Assembly (NCBI GenBank): GCA_947457615.1
Contig: CANGWK010000003.1
Span: 85,323-149,322, forward strand
Reading direction: 5' to 3'
Length of the DNA: 64,000 nt
Source: Flavobacteriaceae bacterium
GTDB taxonomy: Bacteria; Bacteroidota; Bacteroidia; Flavobacteriales; Flavobacteriaceae
Positions 50,725 to 61,600 of the stretch are shown piece after piece; position 1 is the stretch's first letter, and each line of letters begins with the position of its first letter. Below the pieces are notes generated by a model. The model saw only the letters and a program-made list of their open reading frames with translations. It was not told where the DNA came from and did no database searches. The position numbers and the translations under genes are program-made.

Positions 50725-51240
50725 CAATAATTTTATATTATCAAAATAAAAAATCAATTTTAATGTTGAATTTTTAGAGAAAAAATAAGTTATTAAAGAA
50801 TCAAATTATTGATTTTTAGGAGTTTCTTGTGTTAATAGCAAACCAATAATAGAGGCAATTCTGTTTAAACTGCGCGTTCTATTTGTTTACAAATAATTAA
50901 TAATTCTAAAGTACTAAAATTTAAACAAGTAGTATTTGTAAGAAAATAAAAAGTTCAAATAGGTATAAATTAATATAATGAACCACGTAGAATTTTAGAA
51001 AAAAATTATTAAAAAAGGCCCAATTTATGGGTTCACTTAGCCATGATTATCTTTAAATAAGTGAAACTGCTTTTGTTTTTTTTTTAACTATGAATCTATT
51101 TAGTAAAAAGTAAAAAAAATTAATTACACCCAATGGGTTGTTTTATATTGATTTTACTGAAATTCCTAACAACAATAGTAATAATGTAATTATAGGCGGT
51201 GTTTTTTTCTTATTTTCTTATTTTTTTTATATATTTTTTT

Positions 51241-51283
51241 TACATTTGTAATCATTAATATTTTATTCGTGTTCGAACACGAA
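51241..51283 (+). promoter_or_regulatory. Promoter and 18-bp palindrome of the first large surface protein gene
   Basis: -7 element TACATTTG (51241-51248), then the perfect palindrome TTCGTGTTCGAACACGAA (51266-51283) in the early leader. A related site lies before the second surface gene (55476-55489). Confidence 0.55.
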
Positions 51284-51335
51284 ATTAATAATTAAAGTTC
51301 TAAAATAACTATTATCAATTACCTACAATTGTTAT

Positions 51336-54300
51336 ATGAAGAAAAATTTACTTCTTTTTACTTTGTTTTTTCTTTACTCTTTTGCTTCTTATGCTCAAGA
51401 TATATGGCCATTAACTGCAAATTTGGTTCCCACCAACCCCTCTGGAATTGTAGGAGCTACTGCTTTTAGTGCATCAATTACCGGAACAAATACTACAACT
51501 TATGCTACTTCATTATTAACCTATAATGCATCTGTTACGCCAGGATCTTGGCCTGCAGATAATATTACATCAATTGGAAAAGAGGGAAGATTTATTGAAT
51601 TTTCAATTATTCCTAATTCAAATGTTTTAAATATATCTCAAATAAGCTATAATTTATCTAATTCAAGCGTTACTGGAACCTCTTTAAAAATGAGCCTTTA
51701 TTATTACATAAGTTCATCAGGGGCGCCTGCAAACATTAGTAGTATGACTGCTGTTAGCGCTACTAGTATTGGCGTTACAGCTACAAATGCTGTAGTTAAT
51801 TTAGCTTACCCTAGCTCCATTAGCGTCCCGGTGGGTAGCACAATATATCTAAGACTGTATCCATTTAGTAGCTCAAGTGGCTCAATTACTAATAGATACC
51901 TATATGTATCTAATTTTACAGTAAATGGGAGTTGCATTCCTGTAAATACAGTAAGCACTGCATCTAGTTCACCAACTCCTTGCATCAACAGCACATTAAC
52001 AGCCATTACGCACACCACCACGGGTGCAACTGGGATATCTAATTCAGGAGTATCTGGAGCAAACGGATTGCCAGCAGGAGTTAGTGCAACATGGTCTGCT
52101 GGCACAATTACTATTAGTGGAACACCAACAGTTGCAAATAGCTATTTTTATAGCATACCATTAACAGGAGGTTATGGAAGTGTTAATGCTACCGGAACTA
52201 TAACGGTGAATCCAATAAATACAGTGAACTCTGCATCAAGTTCTCCAACGCTATGCATCAATAATCCACTAACAGCAATTACGCACAATACAACAGGAGC
52301 AACTGGGATATCTAATTCAGGAGTATCTGGTGCAAATGGTTTACCAGCAGGAGTAAGTGCAACATGGTCTGTTGGAACAATTACTATTAGTGGGACACCA
52401 ACAGCATCGGGCAGTTTTAGTTATAGCATTCCGTTAACAGGAGGGTGTGGAAGTATAAATGCTACAGGAACTATAGTTGTGAATCCAACTTCCGTTGGAG
52501 GTACTGCAAGCTCAAATCAAACAATATGTTCTGGAGATACCCCTTTACCAATTTTATTAGTTGGTAAAGTAGGTACTATTTTAAAATGGCAAAGTGCTTC
52601 AAATTTAGGATTCACAATTGGACTAACAGACATTGCAAATACAACAACAACTTTAACTCTAGGAGCTCTAACAGCTACTACTTTTTATAGAGCAGTGGTT
52701 CAAAGTGGCATTTGCTCAAGTGACATATCTAATGTGGTAACCATAACAGTAAATCAGCCTCCTGTTATTGGAACTGCATCTGCAGTATCCACAACAATTT
52801 GCTCCGGAAACAGCACTACAATAAATTTTACTAGTAGCGCAGGAAGCATACAATGGCAATCTTCAAATGCATTTAATGGAACTTATTCAAACATAACGGG
52901 ATCAACAAACTCTTTATCTACTGGCAGTTTAACAGCAACAACTTACTATAAAGCTGTTGTAACAAGTGGAGCTTGCATTAGAATAACAAATAAAGTTACG
53001 GTTACTGTAAATCCACCTTCAGTGGCTGGAACTGCTACTAATGCAACAATTTGTTCAGGAACCGACACTACAATTAACCTAACTGGATATACTGGAAGTC
53101 AATTTTACTGGCAATCTTCAAGTACACCAACAGGACCTTACACTCAAATTCCTGGTGCCACAAGCCCGTCTTTACCCACAGGTAATTTAACTTCTACAAC
53201 CTACTACCAAGCAGTTGTTCGAAGCGTAGGCTTCGGTTGTATTCCCGCAACAAGTAATCCTGTTGTTATTACTGTTGACAATTCCCCAAATGTTTTTATT
53301 TCTGGTCCAACCAACACGCTATGTAAAAACAGTATAATTCCTTTAATGGCCTCTGGAACAGGCACCGATTACACTTGGACCTCCAGCCTTTCAAATTCCT
53401 TATTTATGGATGCAAATGCAACAATTGCTTATGTCACTGGAACCATTATTTCTACAATTTATGTAAAACCTACCGCTACTATTGTTGTATTAGCAACCGC
53501 TACAGCAGGAATAACAGGATGCGCTACTAGCAGTATAACTTTAAACGTATTGCCAGGAAATCTTAAAACCTATACAACAGGATGGTCACCATCCACGCCT
53601 ACTTCCAATGACCCAATAGAAATAAATGGAAATTATTCGGTAGGAAGTTTACAAGGATGTAACTGCCAAATCACTGGTGGAACGGTTACTTTCAACACTG
53701 GAGAAACTTTGTCTTTAGTAAATGAATTAACAATCACAGGGGGTACTTTAACCTTTGAAGATTCCTCTAGTTTAGTACAGACTAATGATGTGATTAACTC
53801 CGGTAGTATTAATTATAAAAGAACAACCCAGCCAATAAACAGATACGATTATAATTATTGGTCCTCTCCGGTAAATTCTCAAACATTAGTTGGTCTTTCG
53901 CCAGATACTTTGCCTGATAAGTATTTTCATTTCGATGCTGCAATCACAGATTATTGGGCAACTAGTTTAGGTAGTGATATTATGAATCCAGGTGAAGGAT
54001 ATATAATAAGAGGTCCACAAACATTGGACACAAACACAAGGCAATCGTTTACAGGAACATTTATAGGTGTTCCTAACAACGGAACAATTACAACTCAAGT
54101 TGTTTCAGGAAGATATAATTTAATTGGAAATCCGTATCCAAGTGCTTTAGATGCTAATTTATTTTTATCAAACACATTAAATGATGCGATAGTTGAGGGA
54201 ACTATTTATTTATGGACGCACAATACCCCTATTACTAACTTGGCTTATAATCCTGCAGATTATGCAGTATATAACTTAACAGGTGCTACAGGAACAGCAG

Positions 54301-55151
54301 CTCTAACGGGAGCAACGGTATTGCACAATTGGAATATTCCAAATGGTAACATAGCATCTTGCGAAGCTTTCTTTATAAAAGGAATATCTAGTGGAAACGC
54401 AACATTTAATAACTCTATGCGTGTAGTCGGAAATAACGATCAGTTTTTTAAAAATAGTGCTTCCCCTACAGGCGAAAATACATTAGAAAAACATAGAATT
54501 TGGCTTGGTGTTACCAATGATCAAGGCGATTACAAAGAAGCTTTAATAGGTTATGTTTCGGGCGCTTCTGTAGGTTTAGACAGAGGCTATGATGGGGAGC
54601 TTTTTAGCCAAACACCCGCTTGCATTTATACCTTATCGGAAGAAAAAGAACTTTCTATTCAAGGAAGACCTTTGCCATTTCAAGATTCTGATGAAGTTCC
54701 TTTAGGATTTCATGCAGATAATAGTGGGACATTTTCTATAAGTTTGGTGGATTATGATGGACTGTTTAGTAACCAAGATATTTATTTGGAAGATAAAATG
54801 TTGAATAGCACTCATAATATGAAAACTAATAATTATAGTTTCACATCAAATTCAGGGACTTTTAACAATCGATTTATTTTGAGATATAAAAATGCTAAAA
54901 TAACTACATCTTTATTTTCAGAGGAGTCGGTGCTTGTTTTTAAAAACAATCAAAACATAAATATAAATAGCTCTAACACAATTCTAAAATCGGTAGAAAT
55001 TTATGATTTAAGAGGTAGAGAACTTTTTAATCAATCAGAAATAAATTCTTCGCAATTTGAAGTAACTAATTTTAACTCTTCACAACAAATCGTTCTTGTA
55101 AAAGTAACTTCAAAAGATGGAATTACAATTACTAAAAAAATTATTTTTTAA
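51336..55151 (+). CDS. Large secreted multi-domain surface protein, T9SS-type C-terminus
   Basis: 1271 residues. Signal peptide ~1-21 (ending ASYAQ). A ~180-residue N-terminal beta domain is followed by two nearly identical 91-residue repeats (from ~204 and ~295; TPCINSTLTAITHTTTGATG), then three Ig-like repeats of ~90 residues that open GTAS..ICSG. A ~450-residue region (YWSSPVNSQTL, NPGEGYIIRG) common in Flavobacteriia surface proteins follows, and the protein ends in a sorting-domain-like segment (VEIYDLRGRELFNQ to ITKKIIF). No enzyme motif; an adhesin or structural role is likely. Single gene with its own promoter and terminator. Confidence 0.82.
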   Translation: MKKNLLLFTLFFLYSFASYAQDIWPLTANLVPTNPSGIVGATAFSASITGTNTTTYATSLLTYNASVTPGSWPADNITSIGKEGRFIEFSIIPNSNVLNISQISYNLSNSSVTGTSLKMSLYYYISSSGAPANISSMTAVSATSIGVTATNAVVNLAYPSSISVPVGSTIYLRLYPFSSSSGSITNRYLYVSNFTVNGSCIPVNTVSTASSSPTPCINSTLTAITHTTTGATGISNSGVSGANGLPAGVSATWSAGTITISGTPTVANSYFYSIPLTGGYGSVNATGTITVNPINTVNSASSSPTLCINNPLTAITHNTTGATGISNSGVSGANGLPAGVSATWSVGTITISGTPTASGSFSYSIPLTGGCGSINATGTIVVNPTSVGGTASSNQTICSGDTPLPILLVGKVGTILKWQSASNLGFTIGLTDIANTTTTLTLGALTATTFYRAVVQSGICSSDISNVVTITVNQPPVIGTASAVSTTICSGNSTTINFTSSAGSIQWQSSNAFNGTYSNITGSTNSLSTGSLTATTYYKAVVTSGACIRITNKVTVTVNPPSVAGTATNATICSGTDTTINLTGYTGSQFYWQSSSTPTGPYTQIPGATSPSLPTGNLTSTTYYQAVVRSVGFGCIPATSNPVVITVDNSPNVFISGPTNTLCKNSIIPLMASGTGTDYTWTSSLSNSLFMDANATIAYVTGTIISTIYVKPTATIVVLATATAGITGCATSSITLNVLPGNLKTYTTGWSPSTPTSNDPIEINGNYSVGSLQGCNCQITGGTVTFNTGETLSLVNELTITGGTLTFEDSSSLVQTNDVINSGSINYKRTTQPINRYDYNYWSSPVNSQTLVGLSPDTLPDKYFHFDAAITDYWATSLGSDIMNPGEGYIIRGPQTLDTNTRQSFTGTFIGVPNNGTITTQVVSGRYNLIGNPYPSALDANLFLSNTLNDAIVEGTIYLWTHNTPITNLAYNPADYAVYNLTGATGTAALTGATVLHNWNIPNGNIASCEAFFIKGISSGNATFNNSMRVVGNNDQFFKNSASPTGENTLEKHRIWLGVTNDQGDYKEALIGYVSGASVGLDRGYDGELFSQTPACIYTLSEEKELSIQGRPLPFQDSDEVPLGFHADNSGTFSISLVDYDGLFSNQDIYLEDKMLNSTHNMKTNNYSFTSNSGTFNNRFILRYKNAKITTSLFSEESVLVFKNNQNININSSNTILKSVEIYDLRGRELFNQSEINSSQFEVTNFNSSQQIVLVKVTSKDGITITKKIIF
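51945..52490 (+). repeat. 273-bp tandem duplication in the surface protein gene
   Basis: Two units, starting near 51945 and 52218 (91 codons each), are highly similar at DNA level, with identical 20-nt stretches; the third unit (from ~52491) is a diverged Ig-like repeat. Suggests recent duplication or gene conversion. Confidence 0.75.
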
Positions 55152-55224
55152 TTTTAATACCATTTGAAGTAAAAAATATTTAATAAATATAATTATGGTT
55201 TTTTAGTTTACAAAGTTGAAAAGG

Positions 55225-55250
55225 CTGTTTTTATAAACAGTATCTTTTTT
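55225..55250 (+). terminator. Terminator after the first large surface protein gene
   Basis: CTGTTT / AAACAG stem (55225-55240) with TTAT loop, then TATCTTTTTT. Confidence 0.65.
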
Positions 55251-55463
55251 ACTATTTTAACAGGTAGTAAACAATAAAATAGTAGTTATTTTAAAAAATA
55301 TAATTACTAATTACTGGCTTCAGACACTATTTATCAACACAATAAATAATGGTATATTTTCCTACAAAGAGGTATGCCTTTTGAAATTCATAATTTTGAT
55401 AGACTAAAATTACATTATGTGTTATTTGTTAATAACTTTATTTTTAAATCCTAAAATATTTAA

Positions 55464-55489
55464 TAAATTTGTAATTGTGTACGAGCACG
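55464..55489 (+). promoter_or_regulatory. Promoter and related palindromic site of the second large surface protein gene
   Basis: -7 element TAAATTTG (55464-55471) followed by TGTGTACGAGCACG (55476-55489), identical at 11 of 14 positions to the core CGTGTTCGAACACG before the first gene. Confidence 0.45.
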
Positions 55490-55612
55490 GATTTGTATAA
55501 CAGTTTTTTCTTAATTGTAACCAAACACCCAATAACACTTATATTTTACCCTTAATTACTCTATATATTTTCAAATTTAAACTATTAAAATTACCTACTA
55601 AACATCTTTTTC

Positions 55613-58600
55613 ATGAAGACAAATTTATTTTTTAATCGAAAGTTTATTAACTTTTTTTACACTATTTGCTTTTTTGTGTTGTGCTCAACCACTAGTTGGG
55701 GACAAACCTCTTTGCAAGTTATTGGAACAAATCCATCTTATGACGGAGGTTTTGAAGGCCAAGCTCCAACTGTTACAGTGCAACCTACTTCGACTTCGTT
55801 TTCAGCCACCGGCACATACGGTAATGCAACGAATAATTCTTGGGGGAAATCTGGTGGAACTGCAGCTGTAATGACAGACGCAACAAATGCTAGATCTGGA
55901 AACAAATTTGTTAATTTCCAACTTTCATCCACAACGCATCAAACCATAAGAACTCCCTACTCAGGTACTAATGGCACCAGTGTTGTAGTTCAGTTTTATT
56001 ACAAAGGAGATAAGAATAATAATGCTGGATCAGGTGTTAGAGGGGGCAGTTTTGGTACTACTAATGGTTATGGAGCTTACACAGCGTCAAACACTAGTAC
56101 TTGGGCATTATATCAAGCTGTTGTAACAGTAAGTGCTACTAACGCAACTAGTTATGGTGCAGTATCTATCAAATCTGCATCTAGTGCTCTAACAGCTTCT
56201 TACGATATAGATGATTTTGTAATTTATGATGGTAGCGTTATTGACTTTACTGCACCAAGTTCTCCCGGAACGGTAAATGTTGCTGCAACTTCTTCTACAA
56301 GCAATACGGTTAGCTGGGGTGCTGCCACAGGGGGTGTTGATGGTGGCGGATATGTTGTTGTAAGGTATGCAACAATTCCAGGTACTGGAACTAATCCAAA
56401 TCCAAACGGAATATATGCTATAGGAAATACTATTACCAACGGAGGTGCTACAGGAACTGTTGCCTATATAGGAACTGGTCTTTCGTTTACTGATTCTAGT
56501 TTAACTGCTGGTACAAATTATTATTATAAAGTGTATGCAGTTGATAAGGCTTTTAATTATTCAAGCGCTAGTGTACAAGGACCTACAATAACTGGAATAG
56601 CTACAACTTCGGCTTTTACAACAACTTACGGTACTGCTTCTGCAGCACAAACATTTACAATTGGAGGCTCTTTATTAACTGCAAATTTGGTTGCTACCGC
56701 TCCAACAGGATACGAAGTATCTGCAGATGGTATTACTTATGGCACTACAGCTACATTTGTTCAAAGTGGCGGAACTGCTAGTGGCTCTTTACGAATCCGT
56801 TTAGCAGCTACAGCTGGCGTGACTGGCGCTTATAATTCAAAAAATATAGTTCTTTCTTCAACAAATGCAACATCAATAAATATTACAACTCCAAGTACGG
56901 GGAATAGCGTTACTGCAAAAGGACTAACCATTACGGGAGTTTCTGCTGTGAATAAAGTTTATGACGGAATTCTATATGCAGCTTTAAACGGCACCGCTTC
57001 CTATTCAGGATTAGAAAATGGCGAAAGTTCATTAGTTACAGGAACGCCCTCTGCTAGTTTTGCTACTAGCGCTGTAGGTAATGATATATCCGTTGCTGTA
57101 ACGGGCTATACTGCTCCGAATGCCAACTATTCTGTTACGCAGCCAACTGGTTTAAAAGCAAATATTACCGCTGCTGCCTTAACCATTACTGCAGATAATC
57201 AAAATAATAATTACGGTACTGTGGCTTCCTTAGGAACTTCTGCTTTTACAAGTACCGGATTAGTCAATTCAGAAACAATTGGCAGTGTACTATTTTCTAG
57301 TACAGGTGCTGCAGCTAATTCTGCTGTTGGAACTTATGATATTGTGCCTAGTGGTGCTTCAGGAGGAACTTTTACCTCTGGAAATTATACTATTACTTAT
57401 GTAAATGGTGCCTTAACGGTTAATGCAGTGGTTGCTGGTTCTCCAACAATTACAGCAGTTTCAGCAAGTGATAGTACTTTAAGTATTGTATTTACTGATC
57501 CAACTTTCACTGGTGGTACTCCAATTACCAATTATCAATATTCATTAAACGGTACAAATTACACCACTTTATCCCCTGCTCATACTACTTCTCCTATAGT
57601 AGTAACGGGATTAACTAACAATACTATTTATAGTGTTACTGTTGTTGCTATAAATTCTGCAGGAAATGGTGCGGTTTCTAACGTAGTTACAGCAACTCCG
57701 GTTTCAGCATCTACACCATTAATTAGTGTTAGCGGTGCACTTAGTGCATTAACTACTACTTATGGCTCGCCAAGTACCACCACTTCCTTCACAGCAAGTG
57801 GATCTTCTTTAACTAGTAATGTTATAATAAATGCTCCCGAAGGATTTGAGATTTCGCAAACTAGTGCGAGTTCAGGGTTTTCTTTTTCACAATCTTTAGT
57901 CCCATCAAATGGGGTAATTCCTAACAAGACTATATATATTAGACTTGCACCATCTGCAAATGTTGGTTCCTATTATGGATACATTACATTATCTAGCGCA
58001 GGAGCTACAACAGCTTCAGTTCTCACTGTTTTGAGTAACGTAAACCCAGCACCTTTAACCATTACTGGTATAACTGCTTCAAACAAAGTATATGATCAAA
58101 GTACAGCCGTTACAATTACAGGCACTCCTACTTATAGTGGACTTGTAAATGGGGAAGTTTTTCCAGTTAGCGGAGATGTTACTTATGCATTTGCAACTGC
58201 AACTGCTGGAAACGGAAAAACAATAGTTAGAACTGGTTTATATGATGCTCCGTCTTCTAACTATAGCATTTCACAACCAAGTTTCACGGCTACTATTTCT
58301 CCTATTAATTTAACATTAACTAACGTAGCTGCTTCTAATAAAACGTATGACAGCACAACAGCTGCAACTATCTCAGCTACTGTGTCTGGAGTTTTATCTG
58401 GAGATACTGTAAACTTTAATGGCACAGGAAGTTTTGCTACTGCAGCTATTGGAACTGGTATTGCAGTTACTTCTTCTGCTATATTAACTGGAACAGATGC
58501 TTCTAACTATAGCTTTAATCAACTTACAGGATTAACAGCAGATATTACAGCTAGAACTTTATCTATCTCTGGAATTTCAATAGCTAGTAAAACATACAAC

Positions 58601-61600
58601 GGCTCGGCAAACGCAACTATTACTGGAACTGCTATTTTAAATGGAGCAGTCGTTTCAGATGGTATTCAATTAATAACTTCTGGAGCAACTGCTAGTTTTT
58701 CAGATAAAAATATTGGAACAGATAAAATCGTTACTGTAAGTGGTTACAGTGTTTCAGGTGGAGCAGTTTCTAATTACACCTTTACAGAACCAAGTGGATT
58801 TACTGCTTCTATTACTGCAGCTCCATTAACAATAACAGGTATTTCTGTAAGTAATAAAATATACGATGCTACAACTGCAGCAACTATTGTTGGAACTCCA
58901 GTATTAAATGGTGTTGTTGGAACTGAGGATGTAACTCTTGATAGTTCTGGATCCACTGCTGTATTTGCTTCGGCTGCAGCTGCTACAAATATTAATATAA
59001 TTTTTTCTGGGTATTCGGTTAACGGAACTGACATTGCAAATTATTCTTTTGCGCAACCAACCGGATTAACGGCGACTATTACTGCTATTGCTAAATATTA
59101 CTTTGTGCCAACTTCGGGTTCTAGTATAGATGCTACTACTGGACAATGGTGGAGTAATGCTAATGGTACAGGTTTAAACCCTTCTGATTTTACAGGAGCA
59201 GGAGTTACGTATCAAATTAATACGAATGCAAATACTAGTGCGCCTTTTGCTGTATCCGGAACAGGTTCTAAAATTGTAGTTGGAGAAGATACCCATACCC
59301 CTACTCTTACTATTGCTTCTGGATTTGCAATTACTGGAACTGTAGATTTAGGTGCTAGTACTACGTTACTATGCGGAGCCGCAACTTTACCAACATTTGG
59401 TACTCTAGCTGCTACATCAACTGTAAATGTAACTACAACTGTTACATTTGCTCCACCTGTAACTACAACTACTTTTGGTAATTTTATAGTTTCAAATGCT
59501 GCAACATTTAGTTTGTTTGCTTCTGCTTCTAGAACAATTAATTTCGCAGGAAATTTTGATGTTTCAGGAGGTGTTTTTAACACTAATGGATCAACTTCAA
59601 CATTTATATTAAATTTTACTGGAACAAATAAAACAATTAATGTATCGACGTTATCTGAATTTAATAAAATCAATACAATTAATATTGCAAGTGGTGCCAG
59701 TTATACTTTATTATCTGATTTAAAATGTAACAGTGGAACAGCAATTAGAATATTTGCATTAAGTGGAACTTTAGATATTTCTGGCCGTACATTAGATGTT
59801 GCTGTAAACACCTATACTTTGGGTGCTGCAGGTGTGTTGATTCAAAATGCAACAAGTACTGTAAAAACGTCAAATGTTAGTGCTACGCCACTTCCATCCG
59901 GAGTAACTTGGGGCGGAACGGTAGAATACTACAGTTTGTTTGCACAACCAGTTGTTACTGGTAACTATAGTAATTTAACTATTACTGGAGCATCCGTTAA
60001 AACTCCAACTGCTGGTATTATTAATGTTTCGAAAGATTTAAAAATCAATACAGGTGCAACTTTCACAGGTGCAACTAATAGTCCAACTTTAAATGTAGGC
60101 GGGGATTTTACAAATTCAGGAACTTTTACTCAAGGAACAGGAACAGTTTCTTTTAATGGTTCAACTCCACAAACAATTACCAATACAGGTGCTTTTACAA
60201 ATGTAACCGTAAATAATGCGGCAGGTTTAGTTACTGCAACCAATTTAACAGTAAGTGGAGCATTAACATTAACTTCTGGAGTTATTACCACTAATAGTTT
60301 TGCGGTAATTGCTAATGGATCTGTAAGCAGAACTTCTGGACACGTTGCAGGTAAATTAACAAAACCGTTAAGTACAACAACAACGGCTATTACTTATGAA
60401 ATTGGTGGAGCAAATTCATACCGACCAATTAATTTTAGCTTTAATGGCATTTCTGCTGCAGGAACATTGACAGCTACTGTTTCTCAAACAGCTGGTGCAC
60501 ATCCAAATCTTATATCTTCTAACATTTCCTCAACAAAGCGTCTAGATCGTTATTATACTGTGAGTTCTACCGGGTTTACTTTCACATCTTGTAGTGCTAT
60601 ATTTAATTTTGTTGCCACAGATGTTTTAAATGGTGCAGATACTTCCAGTTTTATTGCAAAACGTTTTGCTTCCTCCGCTTGGACAGCTTCAACAACTGGA
60701 ACTTTGTCAAGTACAAGTACTCAGCTAACTGGCATAACTGCTTTTGGAGATTTTGCTTTTGGAGAAATCAGATTAGATCCTACTCTTATTGTAAGTTCAC
60801 CGATAACTTTTGATAATCAATGTATTAATAGTTCTTCAACAGCAAAAACTTTTACAATTTCAGGACAAAATTTAACTTCTGATCCAATTGCAGTTGGACC
60901 TTTAGCTGGATTTACATTTTCATTAAATGGAACAAGTTATACTGATTCACTATCTATAACTCAATCTGGTGGAACTTTTAGTTCTCAAACTATTTATGTG
61001 AAATTTACACCAACCGCTGTCGCTTCTTTTGCTGGTACTATTACCGTTTCCGGTTCAGGAGCAAATTCGGCTTCAGTAACTATTTCCTCCGCAACTGGAT
61101 TTAATTCTCCAGTAACAACTGCAACAGGAATAGCTATTAATATAGCTTCAACAACAGCAACATTATCTGGAAGTTATAGTCTTGGATGTACTTCTTTATC
61201 AGAATATGGAATTGAATACAGTTTAACATCCAATTTTGTTAATGGTACAGGAACCAAAGTTAATGCCAATTCAGGAGCAAGTTTCTCAGTTAATGTATCG
61301 GCATTATTAACCAATACAACCTATTATTATAAATCGTATGCTACGGATGGATCAGTAACAGTATACGGAAATCAGTCAAATTTTAAAACTTTAAATATTG
61401 ATGCACCAGTTGCTACAAATGCTACTAATGTTTCAAATACTAGTTTTAATGCTAATTGGAATCCAGTTACAGGAGCAAGTAATTATTTAGTAAATGTATT
61501 GTTGAAAAATAAAATTGCAGAATGGACTTTTCCTTTATCTGGACTGACACTTAATGCAGATGCTACTTCTAATGCAAATAACACTTCAAGTGCTTTAACA

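Larger units (their letters stand above)
50661..51335. other. 675-bp AT-rich gap before the first large surface protein
   Basis: Contains the metK terminator, ~500 bp of AT-rich DNA with no ORF or dispersed repeat, alternative small hairpins near 50979-51035 (TGAACC/GGTTCA; CCCA/TGGG), and then the promoter and palindrome of the next gene (51241-51283). Confidence 0.55.
55152..55612. other. 461-bp gap between the two large surface protein genes
   Basis: Holds the terminator (55225-55250), then AT-rich DNA without ORF or repeat, then the promoter and half-conserved palindrome of the second gene (55464-55489) and a ~120-nt leader. Confidence 0.6.

Noticed and set aside
50979-51035. Structured RNA in the gap after metK
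   Set aside because: Only short alternative stems (TGAACC/GGTTCA, CCCA/TGGG) that overlap; no promoter or conserved pattern to support an RNA gene.
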